Shown in pieces: positions 15,207 through 24,000 of a DNA stretch of 41,131 nt. Below the pieces are notes generated by a model. That model did not search any database and was not told where the DNA came from. It saw only the letters and a list, made by a program, of their open reading frames with translations. The stretch spans positions 1 to 41,131 of IMG/VR virus record IMGVR_UViG_3300025617_000046; one strand, given 5' to 3'. This DNA is from a virus. A program made the translations under genes and the position numbers. Within the stretch, counting starts at the first letter, position 1; every line of letters starts with the position of its first letter.

Positions 15207-15280
15207 GTGAGCCTGAGCCGTTGATAGTGTTAATGGCAAAACCAACATAACTACGTTTAGGAGGTAGTGGCTCAGGTCAC
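15207..15280 (+). ncRNA. structured RNA candidate downstream of thyX
   Basis: GTGA-(G)-CCTGAGCC (15207-15219) pairs with GGCTCAGG-TCAC (15269-15280), making a 12-bp stem with one bulged G. The 49-base interior can form two more helices: GTTG...CAAC (15220-15223 with 15242-15245) and ACTAC...GTAGT (near 15250-15268). That gives a three-way-junction shape. A strong terminator follows 23 bases later. It could be a small RNA, a cis-regulatory leader or an mRNA 3' stabiliser. It matches no RNA family I recognise. Confidence 0.45.
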
Positions 15281-15303
15281 ATCTCCCAACTGCAAGACTT
15301 ATG

Positions 15304-15334
15304 CCTCACTGGTAAAACAGTGGGGCTTTTTTTT
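15304..15334 (+). terminator. rho-independent terminator after the replication block
   Basis: CCTCACTG/CAGTGGGG (8 bp with one G-U pair), loop GTAAAA, then C and eight T. A partial match to the promoter-like repeat (GCAAGACTTATG, 15292-15303) lies directly before it, as copy 2 also lies before a terminator. Confidence 0.9.
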
Positions 15335-15365
15335 GTCTCATTACTCATTCTGTGTATTAGAAATG

Positions 15366-15413
15366 CTTAGCGGCCAGCTCGCCCGGAGTACCCAGGCAAA
15401 CGTGACCGCTAAG
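15366..15413 (+). ncRNA. second structured RNA candidate in the control region
   Basis: CTTAGCGG (15366-15373) pairs perfectly with CCGCTAAG (15406-15413). Inside, GCC/GGC and GG/CC can stack into an inner helix with a small loop. It lacks a T-arm and is not a tRNA. It begins 32 bases after a terminator and has no coding potential, so it is either a separately made RNA or a DNA structure. Confidence 0.35.
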
Positions 15414-15457
15414 ACTTTTGAGTAGATAGAAATAATACCATACCCAGATAAGCAGAA

Positions 15458-15469
15458 CCCCTTAAGGGG
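15458..15469. promoter_or_regulatory. 12-base perfect palindrome
   Basis: CCCCTTAAGGGG is fully self-complementary and lies about 95 bases upstream of the third promoter-like repeat. It could be a protein-binding site. No gene is visible in 15335-15560. Confidence 0.3.
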
Positions 15470-15564
15470 AACGAACTTAATCTGATGTCAGTGTACGACA
15501 AAAGTTTGTATATGACAAATAATCTGGTGATATGCTGATTGTATTCTAGTCAATACAAGCATCT

Positions 15565-15583
15565 CAAGACTACAGACTTATGT
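15565..15583 (+). promoter_or_regulatory. candidate phage RNA polymerase promoter, copy 3 (late block)
   Basis: CAAGACTACAGACTTATGT is identical to copy 1. It is the last copy found in the window and lies 377 bases ahead of the first structural gene, so it would drive the whole late block of about 23 kb. Confidence 0.6.
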
Positions 15584-15597
15584 GAGACTAAAGTTTC

Positions 15598-15651
15598 TTA
15601 GGTGTCTTAGGTCATTAGGTTAACCACTACATCCTACTACTATTAACCTAA
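15598..15651 (+). repeat. TTAGGT direct repeats plus inverted copy below the late promoter
   Basis: TTAGGT occurs at 15598, 15607 and 15615, and the last extends to TTAGGTTAA, whose perfect inverted copy TTAACCTAA lies at 15643-15651. The cluster starts 14 bases after the third promoter-like repeat, a good place for an operator or for a leader hairpin. The following stretch 15652-15884 has no convincing gene; it is rich in CAGATAA and TGTCTGT-like short repeats and could hold an origin. Confidence 0.4.
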
Positions 15652-15884
15652 GTATTACGTCCCGATTTTTACAGAAGACAAATGACCCCATCCAGATAAA
15701 TTTCAGATAATGTCCTAATGTCTGTATCCTGTTTGTCTATTTGCTGTCTGTTTGGGTTGTGATGTAGCCTCCCATCCCACACACAATCCATTGTTATCAG
15801 ATAGTTATATAAATCTGCCGTCTTTTCGGGTCCCATACCAGGCGATTTGACCCCCCGATACCCCAAAAACAACCCAATTCAAAA

Positions 15885-15907
15885 AACAAGGTAAAGCTTG
15901 CCTTGTT
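15885..15907. terminator. hairpin before the structural block, terminator-like on the minus strand
   Basis: AACAAGG (15885-15891) pairs with CCTTGTT (15901-15907) around a 9-base loop. On the minus strand it is followed directly by a T-run, so it would stop leftward transcription; on the + strand the downstream bases are only moderately T-rich. Confidence 0.4.
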
Positions 15908-15960
15908 GTTCTTATTGTTAGGCCCTTTGCAATAGAGCCTGAAATCCAGAGGAAACCAAA

Positions 15961-16914
15961 ATGCCGCTAGAAACCGGAACCTATATCAATAGCTTGGTTG
16001 CTTCATCGCCAGCGGCAACTGACGCACTCAGCGTGGCTGATGACCATCTTCGTCTAATCAAGTCCACAATCAAAAACTCATTCCCAGGCATCGCTGGCGC
16101 AGTAAATGCGACACATGCAGAATTAAACATTTTGGACGGGGGTACCGCTGCCACTGCGACCACCTTAGTTGATGCAGACCGCATAGTTATAAACGATGGC
16201 GGCACAATGGTGCAGGTGTCCTTGAGTGACCTCGGCACATATTTAGGCAGCAATCTAGCGGTGACCAGCTCCATGCTTGCCGATGGTACCATCCAAGCTG
16301 CAGACATAGCTGACGGGGCGATTACCCAGGCAAAATTATCTAGCAATGTTACCCTTATACCAACCGGGGTACTCGTACCCTACGCTGGCTCTACGGCCCC
16401 CAGTGGCTACCTGATGTGTTATGGTCAGCTAGTAAACAGAACACAATATCCTGACCTATATGCCGCAATTGGCGATACTTATGGGGCAGGGGATGGCTCT
16501 ACCACTTTTTCTCTGCCGGACCTTCGGGGCCGCACAGTTGCCGGTCAGGATGATATGGGCGGTACTGCTGCTTCTAGACTATCGACTGAAATAACAGGCA
16601 CTACACTAGGCGCAGCAGGTGGTTCAGAGACACATGCACTAACAGAAGCTGAATTAGCAGCCCACAGACACTTTGCAGTAAAGCAGGGGTCTAGAGGCCC
16701 AACTGGCGGCACTGTGGCACTGACTGACAGTAACTCAATTATTCGTTATTCCATCGACCCTGATTACTCACAGCCACAAGAAAACGCCACATCTTATAGT
16801 CTAGAAGGGTTGGCTGGTGATGCTGACATAGGCCGCACTAGTGCAACAGGTTCTGGCACCGGACACAATAATATGCAGCCCACAATCGTTTTAAATTACA
16901 TCATTAAGACTTAA
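15961..16914 (+). CDS. tail collar domain protein (short tail fibre)
   Basis: A 317-aa structural protein. Residues from about 135 form a phage tail collar domain, as in microcystin-dependent-protein-like and T4 short-fibre collars: GVLVPYAGSTAPSGYLMCYG, TYGAGDGSTTFSLPDLRGR, and the end GHNNMQPTIVLNYIIKT. The N-terminal part (DDHLRLIKSTIKNSFPGI) matches the shaft start common in such fibres. It probably binds the host surface or bridges fibres to the tail. It is the first gene of the late block, with GAGGAAACC upstream. Confidence 0.82.
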   Translation: MPLETGTYINSLVASSPAATDALSVADDHLRLIKSTIKNSFPGIAGAVNATHAELNILDGGTAATATTLVDADRIVINDGGTMVQVSLSDLGTYLGSNLAVTSSMLADGTIQAADIADGAITQAKLSSNVTLIPTGVLVPYAGSTAPSGYLMCYGQLVNRTQYPDLYAAIGDTYGAGDGSTTFSLPDLRGRTVAGQDDMGGTAASRLSTEITGTTLGAAGGSETHALTEAELAAHRHFAVKQGSRGPTGGTVALTDSNSIIRYSIDPDYSQPQENATSYSLEGLAGDADIGRTSATGSGTGHNNMQPTIVLNYIIKT

Positions 16915-16931
16915 CAGGGGGGTATAGCCAC

Positions 16932-18554
16932 ATGCCTACACTCCCTATTAGAAACCTGGGTGGCGTTGGAATAGCAACAGACCCAAACCCATACAACCTG
17001 CCTATCAACGGTTTCACAGCTGGTAAAAATGTGCGGTTCGATGAGGGTAAGGTGAAACGTGCCCCGGTGTTCCGTAATATTAAGGATACCCTTGGTTTCA
17101 AGCCTAGAGGTGCATTTGGCGTCACCGGCAGTTCAACAAACTTTGATACCATTTTGATGGTTACTGATGACTACGCCGTCAAAGAGTACGCAAATGGAAC
17201 AGTTACTGATGTATCCGGTTCAATAACCGGCGTTTCTGACCCCAGGCCATACACCATCTGTAACCTAGCTGATGTTGTTTACATCAACCGGCCTGATAAG
17301 GTTCCATCATACAGACTACCTAGCGGCACCAACTTCGCGGCATTAGCAAACTGGGATAGCACCTGGCGTTGCGAGGCATTACGCCCGTTTGGTGATTTCT
17401 TACTCGCTCTTAACATGACAGAGGGCAGCACAAATTTTCCGAACAGGGTGCGCTTTTCAGATATTGTGTTAGCTAACGCAATTCCTACCACTTGGAGCGA
17501 AACTGATACAACAGCTTCAGCGGGGTTCAATGACCTCGTTTCTATGACTAGCCCAATTTTGGATGGTCTGTCGCTGGGCACTAATTTCGTTATCTACAGC
17601 AATACTGAAGCCATTATGATGGATTTTGTCGGCGGTGCATTTTTGTTCAATTTTCGTGTCTTATACAGTGATGATGGTCTGATTAATCAAAACTGTGTAG
17701 TGGAAGCCGATGGCAAACATTTTTGCTTTGGCACTAACGATATCTATGTCCATGACGGTAATTCAAAGCAATCAATCTGTGATGAAACTACACGCGAGTT
17801 TATCTTTAGTGGATTAAATAATAAGAACGCTGACAGATGCTTTGTGCAGCATAACAAGCTGCTAAATGAAATCTATTTCTGCTACCAATCTGGCGATATT
17901 CTAGTAGATTTTCCTGATGCAGATAGATGCAACAGAGCCGCTACATACAATTATAAAAATAACACCTGGTCATTTATGGACCTGCCAAATGTATCTGCAG
18001 GGGCTACGGCTAATGTCAATTCTGTAGCTACATATGCGCAGTCTACACAAAGCTATGCCACTGCCGGCGGTAGCTATTACCAGCAAGAAGACAGCTTTGA
18101 CCAGCATACCCTTATGGTAGGCGAAGAGGACACCAACAACGGTCTTACATCGTCTAAGCTGTATGGTGTGGACCTAGCAGACACCGGCAACATTGCGTTT
18201 GATGTCGATACAGAGGCCACCAAGCCATTGTTTCTTGAACGTGTGGGTTTGGACCTAGATGAGATTAAAGAGCCAATTGATGGCTATAAGGTCATCACCA
18301 GGCTGCTGCCGCAGATACAAACCATCAACACAGACAGCACCACAATTAACTTTTCATTCGGTGCCTCTGACATTCCCAACCAACTACCTGCCTACACGCA
18401 CACTGCAGTCTACGACACAGCAACGGATTACAAGATAGATAGCCGGGCGAGTGGGCGATATCTCTCTTACAAAATCACGTTAGAGGCAGACGATTATAAG
18501 GATATTTCCTTCAGTGGTTTTGATGTCGATATCACAGTGACAGGGAGAAAATAG
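16932..18554 (+). CDS. tail hub/nozzle-like structural protein (540 aa)
   Basis: Beta-rich throughout with repeated aromatic strands (for example NFVIYSNTEAIMMDF, GKHFCFGTNDIYVHDG, NEIYFCYQSGD, YNYKNNTWSFMDLP), which suggests a beta-propeller. The N-terminus (LGGVGIATDPNPYNLPING) is of the type seen in podovirus tail nozzle and stabilisation proteins. I infer a tail tube tip or hub role, comparable to T7 gp12 or P22 gp10, from fold pattern and from neighbours (collar protein and ejection proteins). No enzymatic motif is seen. Its stop codon abuts the next gene's ATG. Confidence 0.55.
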   Translation: MPTLPIRNLGGVGIATDPNPYNLPINGFTAGKNVRFDEGKVKRAPVFRNIKDTLGFKPRGAFGVTGSSTNFDTILMVTDDYAVKEYANGTVTDVSGSITGVSDPRPYTICNLADVVYINRPDKVPSYRLPSGTNFAALANWDSTWRCEALRPFGDFLLALNMTEGSTNFPNRVRFSDIVLANAIPTTWSETDTTASAGFNDLVSMTSPILDGLSLGTNFVIYSNTEAIMMDFVGGAFLFNFRVLYSDDGLINQNCVVEADGKHFCFGTNDIYVHDGNSKQSICDETTREFIFSGLNNKNADRCFVQHNKLLNEIYFCYQSGDILVDFPDADRCNRAATYNYKNNTWSFMDLPNVSAGATANVNSVATYAQSTQSYATAGGSYYQQEDSFDQHTLMVGEEDTNNGLTSSKLYGVDLADTGNIAFDVDTEATKPLFLERVGLDLDEIKEPIDGYKVITRLLPQIQTINTDSTTINFSFGASDIPNQLPAYTHTAVYDTATDYKIDSRASGRYLSYKITLEADDYKDISFSGFDVDITVTGRK

Positions 18555-18833
18555 ATGGCGGTAAATTCTAAAACACACATTGTTCACCAGAATTACCAAC
18601 GTGGTATGCCGCCGGTTATTGAAGAGGGATTTATCAAATATTTACAGGACGAATTACAACGTCTTGAAACTACAATCAAAACTATTGGCGCAGGTTCTAT
18701 CGAGGTTTTAGACGAGCCACCCCAAAACCCACTAATCGGTTCAGTAAAATACAACATCTCACCCTGGGACCCCCTTGGTGATGGCTCTGAGGGGCTGGTT
18801 GTTTGGAATGGTACCGCATGGGTGGATGTCTAA
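18555..18833 (+). CDS. small tail-associated protein (92 aa)
   Basis: Not assigned to a named family. It starts one base after the preceding stop. The N-terminal half is helical (EEGFIKYLQDELQRLETTIK) and could trimerise. The C-terminal half (PLIGSVKYNIS, GSEGLVVWNGTAWVDV) has the GxVKY...GLVVWNGTAWV pattern that is common at fibre and tail attachment points. A tail adaptor or fibre-base role is likely from pattern and position. Confidence 0.65.
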   Translation: MAVNSKTHIVHQNYQRGMPPVIEEGFIKYLQDELQRLETTIKTIGAGSIEVLDEPPQNPLIGSVKYNISPWDPLGDGSEGLVVWNGTAWVDV

Positions 18834-18850
18834 AATAAGAGGAATTTAAA

Positions 18851-19927
18851 ATGGATCCATTAACAGCTTCCGCCTTAATAACAGGCGGTGCTACGCTTAT
18901 TGGCGGCTTCATGGGCAATAAAGCTGCAAAGCAAGACAGAGCAGCTGCTGCTGAAGCCAATCGTATGCGTATGATGCCCTACATGGACGCACGCGGCTAT
19001 GTGACCGATATGTATAGCCAGGGCCAAGATGCGCTAAATAGTGCGCTGGATGCTGGTTATTACCAGGGGCCTACTTTTGCTGGCTTAAATCCCCTACAAA
19101 ACCAGGGGATACAATCTATCGCTGGTGTAGGTGGCAGAGCAGCACAAGATGCCAATCAGTTTATGGATGCCGGGCGAGGCTTTGGGTCCAACTATTTAGA
19201 TATTTATAATCGTGCCAGCCAAAATCCGCTGGATAACGCGATTAACTACGCAACAGCTAACACAGAGCCATTGCTACGTGCAGCCATGCGTGATGATTAC
19301 AGAAACCTTACAGAAACCACACTGCCTGGTATTAACCGGGCTGCGTCTGGCTCTATGAATACAAACAGTTCACGCGCTGGCATTGCAGATGCTGTAGCGC
19401 AGAGAGCCTATGACGATAGACAGGCTGATGTAGCAGCAAACATACAAGATAAGCTGATTAGCCGGGCAATGACAGCCAATCAGAACCAATTAGCCAACAT
19501 GACCACTGCAAACCAAAATCTAGCCGGTACATATGGCACTGGTTTCAGTAACGCAGGTACTGCAGCCGATTATATGACAAACGCTGGCGGTATGCTGAGA
19601 CAGGAACAGCAAGGCATGTACGATGATCAGAGAGCCAATTTTGATGGCAATCGTGATTTCGCAATGAACCAGCTGTCTGCATATAACGCTGGTATCCTGG
19701 GCAGAGCACCAATGTCCACTGGCAACATTCAAACTAATTCTGCAAACCCAATGATGGCTGGTTTGTCTGGCGCAATGGCTGGATTTGGCTTTGGTCAGAA
19801 ATATGGGCCAGGTTTTGCCCAGATGTTTAACCAGCCTACCGGCGGATATTCATATGGCGCAGGTAACCCCGGAAGCTTTGAGCAAGGTACCTATAAAGGT
19901 GGCTTTGGCGGCAATAATTTATATTAG
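18851..19927 (+). CDS. probable DNA ejection / internal virion protein (358 aa)
   Basis: The N-terminus is a Gly/Ala-rich amphipathic or membrane-active segment (LTASALITGGATLIGGFMGN), then a long Ala/Asn/Gln-rich helical region (AANIQDKLISRAMTANQNQL) and a Gly/Tyr-rich tail (YSYGAGNPGSFEQGTYKGGF). This composition is typical of podovirus ejection proteins such as T7 gp14 and P22 gp7, which leave the head and build a channel through the cell envelope. It is the first of three consecutive genes of that kind. The family is not proved by sequence alone. Confidence 0.6.
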   Translation: MDPLTASALITGGATLIGGFMGNKAAKQDRAAAAEANRMRMMPYMDARGYVTDMYSQGQDALNSALDAGYYQGPTFAGLNPLQNQGIQSIAGVGGRAAQDANQFMDAGRGFGSNYLDIYNRASQNPLDNAINYATANTEPLLRAAMRDDYRNLTETTLPGINRAASGSMNTNSSRAGIADAVAQRAYDDRQADVAANIQDKLISRAMTANQNQLANMTTANQNLAGTYGTGFSNAGTAADYMTNAGGMLRQEQQGMYDDQRANFDGNRDFAMNQLSAYNAGILGRAPMSTGNIQTNSANPMMAGLSGAMAGFGFGQKYGPGFAQMFNQPTGGYSYGAGNPGSFEQGTYKGGFGGNNLY

Positions 19928-19936
19928 GGGGTTACT

Positions 19937-21010
19937 ATGAACCAGAATATACCAAGAGGCGGTAATACACTAAGTGGGCAAAGTTTCCGCCAGGGATTGC
20001 TTGCCGCAGGGGCAGGGACAGGGATGTTTGTAACACCTCCAACCCCACGCCCAACACAAGCGCAGATAGACGCTTATAATAACTACCCAGACCCAATTCA
20101 GATGCCGAATGTGAGCGATACCGGTCAATATCGGCGTGATAGAATTGGAGTGGTAAACCCATCCGGCATAGAACAAACGCCAGCCCCAGCACCAATACCA
20201 GAACCTGCATTATCCCAGCCTACAGGGCGGCGTGATGCAGCACCTATGTCAATTCCCAAGCCAATGTTGTCTGACCAGCAGATAGGCATGGGTGAGGCTC
20301 TGATGCGGATTGGTGGCGCAGGTTTAGGCGGTGCTAGGGAAGGCGGTCTAGCGAGTATGTCAGCTATGTCTGACGAATATGGCGCAATACAAGACTATAA
20401 TCGTTCAGCCCAACAGAAAGCTGAAGAGGCTACTTCATTAGCTAAATACCGCCAAGGCTTAGTAGATGCCAAAATGGCAAAGATACAAGCAGACCAGCAA
20501 AAGGGTATGGCAGGGAACGTAATCAGCGACCCATTGGCTTACACCGCCCCGACTATCACAGCAATTGATTCAGTTTTGTCTGCGATAGACCAGGAGGGGA
20601 CTGCTTGGTGGCCTTTTAATGATGTAACAGGTGTCACTGGCACAATTATGTCAGCAATTCCTGGCTCTAAAGCCCATGACGTTAAAATGGATATTCAAAC
20701 TATCCAGGCTGCTGTTGGTTTTGACCGATTACAGGCAATGCGTGATGCATCGCCAACTGGCGGAGCATTGGGCCAAGTGTCCGAAATGGAATTAAAGCAG
20801 CTTAACGCCAGCTTGGGTGCATTAGCACAATCGCAATCAGCTGGTCAGTTTAGACAGCGTCTAGAAGCTGTTAAGCGGCATTATGTCGGCGCAGTCAATG
20901 CAATCAGGGCACAACAACAAGCCTACGCAGCTGGCATGAGTGGCGCAGCATCAGCAGGTCCAGACGCTGACAAATTCGCAGAAGCAGACGCGATAGTAAA
21001 TAACTCTTAG
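19937..21010 (+). CDS. probable internal virion protein (357 aa)
   Basis: Not recognised by family. The N-terminal 110 residues are Pro/Gly/Gln-rich and disordered (PTPRPTQAQ, TPAPAPIPEPALSQP). The middle has a Gly-rich segment (GMGEALMRIGGAGLGGAREG) and helices rich in Ala, Gln and Lys. The C-terminal third is helical (QSAGQFRQRLEAVKRHYVG). Its position between two ejection-type proteins and its low-complexity make-up suggest a virion-internal role. Confidence 0.55.
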   Translation: MNQNIPRGGNTLSGQSFRQGLLAAGAGTGMFVTPPTPRPTQAQIDAYNNYPDPIQMPNVSDTGQYRRDRIGVVNPSGIEQTPAPAPIPEPALSQPTGRRDAAPMSIPKPMLSDQQIGMGEALMRIGGAGLGGAREGGLASMSAMSDEYGAIQDYNRSAQQKAEEATSLAKYRQGLVDAKMAKIQADQQKGMAGNVISDPLAYTAPTITAIDSVLSAIDQEGTAWWPFNDVTGVTGTIMSAIPGSKAHDVKMDIQTIQAAVGFDRLQAMRDASPTGGALGQVSEMELKQLNASLGALAQSQSAGQFRQRLEAVKRHYVGAVNAIRAQQQAYAAGMSGAASAGPDADKFAEADAIVNNS

Positions 21011-21019
21011 GAGCACAAC

Positions 21020-24000
21020 ATGGCTGATAGATTACAGCAGTACGCTGATTGGCTTATCGCTAATCAGAACAAGAAAGGTACGCCTGAATTTGCCACGGTT
21101 GCTAACTCCTATAAACAGCTTCGGGGTGCCGTACCTGCACCAGCACCAGTACAAACGGCTGTTCCACAGCAACGTGATGGCCCATTGGCATATGGTTTCG
21201 ATAGAGGCCAAGAAATTGTTGGTAAGGGCATCGAGGTAGCCGGTAGATTGATTGGCTCTGAAAATGTCGCGGATTACGGTACCGGCATTGTTGAGCAGCA
21301 ACAAAAAGATATTCAAGCTGGCGGCTATCAGCCGTCTTATCCAGGCTCATTGCGTGAAAATTACAATAAGGGCCAGCTATTACCTGCATTAGGTGAAAAG
21401 GTCCTAGAAAACATCCCACAGATGGGTTTCGCCATTGGCGGCACAGCTGCAACAGCAGCGGCAGCCTACTTCGGCGCACCGGCATGGGCTGTTGCAACTG
21501 GTTCAGCCGCTGTACTAGCTGGCTCCGGCGTTATGGGGGCAGGTGAGGCTGCGTTAGAACAGGAAGAAAAGACAGGCGATTATAATGCCAAGGTTTCAGC
21601 TGGTGTAGGCGCACTTATCGGCGTTCTAGACAAGTTTGGTGCTGGTAAAGTAATCCCAACCGATAAAATTGCTAGTATGACAGCTGGCGAGATAATTGAA
21701 GAGTTATCACAAAAAGGCTTTGGCGAAGCAGCTGCAGAAATCACCAAGCGCACAATGAAAGCTGCTGGTGTTGAGGGCAGCACAGAAATGGCCCAGGACG
21801 CAGCTGTTATCTCTGGTGCCAAAACACAAGGCGCAGAATATACAGCCCCAGAAATCGGTGACCGGGCAATAGATAGCTTTGCTCTGGGCGGTGTAATGGG
21901 TGGCGGTACACGCCTTGGTGCAGAAGTTGTTAGAGGCGGCGCACCAGACACACCAACTAGAGAAGCTGCAGCCCAGCGTTTGACCGAACTAGGCGAGACT
22001 ATCAACCCAGTTATGGTTGGTAATGACCCACAGGCAGCAGCTGACCTAGCCAAAAAGCTAGATGGCATTGCTCAAGCAAATGGCATGAACCTTAAAGATG
22101 TAGCTAAAACCAGCACAAAAGGCGCACGTGAAGTTATCGACAAAGCGCATATCCAATATGCAGAAGATTTGAAGCGTTTGGCACGTGATCTGCGTGACCA
22201 GCTTGGCATCACCGACAGTGATGAGTTGTCGGTTGTTATGGACAAGGTTTTGGCAATTGCTGGACAGCGAGAAGCCAGAAACAAAACCAAAAGCACAGTC
22301 GGCATACAGGAAATGCAAGCTGTTGAGCGGTTAGCTGGCAACACACAAGAAGGTCAGGACATGCTGTCGCTTATGCGGCAGATGAACGAACTGACTACCC
22401 TGCATAATGAGGGGTATGTGGCTGGTTTGAGTAAATTCACAGACCAGCTATCACCAATCCCATCAAATGTTGGCTACTCAGACCGCAGCCTAATAGAAAC
22501 ACCCACACGCATCCTTGGCACCCTATACGGTGCCTCAGTTAACCCACTTATTCCAGCAGTACAAACTGCTGCAGTGATTGGGGGCAGGGCCGTTGATGCT
22601 GTTACCGGCAGACGCAGCCGGGTGGCTAAATACATCAGGGACAACAAGAACAACCAGGGTATCAACGCCCAGGGTGACTTCTCTGTCCGTGAAAATAAAC
22701 GCGCTGAAGCTGCAGCAATCAAGCAAGCTACAGAGGAAGACCGGCAAGCTGCTCAAGAAATGCACAAAGACATCTATGAGCAGAATGGACGCTTTGGTGA
22801 TTTGTCTCCACAGCAGATTTTGTTGGATGCAACGGGTACAAGTCCACAAAATGCAGTTTCTGCATTAGAGGGCCTAGCTGAAAACCCAACATATGAACGC
22901 GCAGCGCGACAGGCTATCAATTCCATCAAGAATGGCGGCAGAATACCAAACATTTCCTATGTTATTGCCGGGCTGAAAAATCATCTGGATAGTGACCAGA
23001 ACAATTCAACAAGAGACAGGCAGGTAGACCCAGCAGCGGAAGATAGACAGCCAGCTGCCGGTCCAGCTGATGTTTCTGCTGGTTACATCAGAGGCATCCA
23101 GGACAATCGTGATGCTAATGATGCGCTAATCGAAGCGGTCAATGCTGATGAAAGCATTACCCCAGCCGATAAGGCTACTCTGATAAATGCACTTGCAGAT
23201 TTACGCTCAAACCTTGGGTCTAACCCAGTTGAACGTGCATTTGAAATCGCAAGCAAGGCTGAAAGAAACCTAGAGGACGCAACATTAGCTGACAAATATG
23301 TCATGCCATATGTGGCCCGTGTTATGTCTCAGCAGCCAGTTCAAGAGGACATTGTTGCCGAAGATAGAGCAGCTGCGCCTGTAAATAATCCAATGCGTAT
23401 CTCACCACGCCGTCCGACAGCAAAAGCGGCTACTGAAGACCCACTGGGCGAAGTACCTTTGCAAATTGGTTCTGATGCAATTTTAAATTCTACCCTGGCA
23501 CCTAAACTTATCCCGAAAATGATGAATTATTTGGGTGTTAGAGGTGAACGCCAGCTAGGCGATACCCGGAGTGATGAAGAAATCCTTATCAATCATTTCA
23601 AGCAAAACTTGCTGCATCTATATTACAGCGTCAGCCCGGAATATCGTGAACGGGCAAAGCAGTGGTATGTCGGTGCGAACAAGTTGAGCCAACAGGCAGC
23701 TGACAAGTACGGCATGACGCTGGCGCAGGTAGCTGGTGTTATGGCAGCATTATCGCCTCAAAAAGATTGGTATATGAACTATGACCTGGGCATTAGAACG
23801 ATTGATGCACTAGGTAAGATACAGCCAGGTGATGTGTTCAACAAAGACATGGCGAAAGCCTATCGGCGCATGATTAAAGCGCAGAAGTCAGCTGGCGGCA
23901 GAAAAACCCACAACGCACATCTGAAAGCAGTAAACGGCAAGCGGTTTGACGAACTAAACGATATGCAGCAAGCAATCTTTTTGCGGTTTTATGATGAAAC

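Noticed and set aside
15366-15413. tRNA gene in the control region
   Set aside because: There is an 8-bp closing stem but only 48 bases, with no T-arm, anticodon arm or CCA.
15669-15872. Minus-strand frame of 67 aa in the control region
   Set aside because: It has no ribosome site and no relation to known proteins, and lies in repeat-rich control sequence; a chance frame is more likely, though not excluded.
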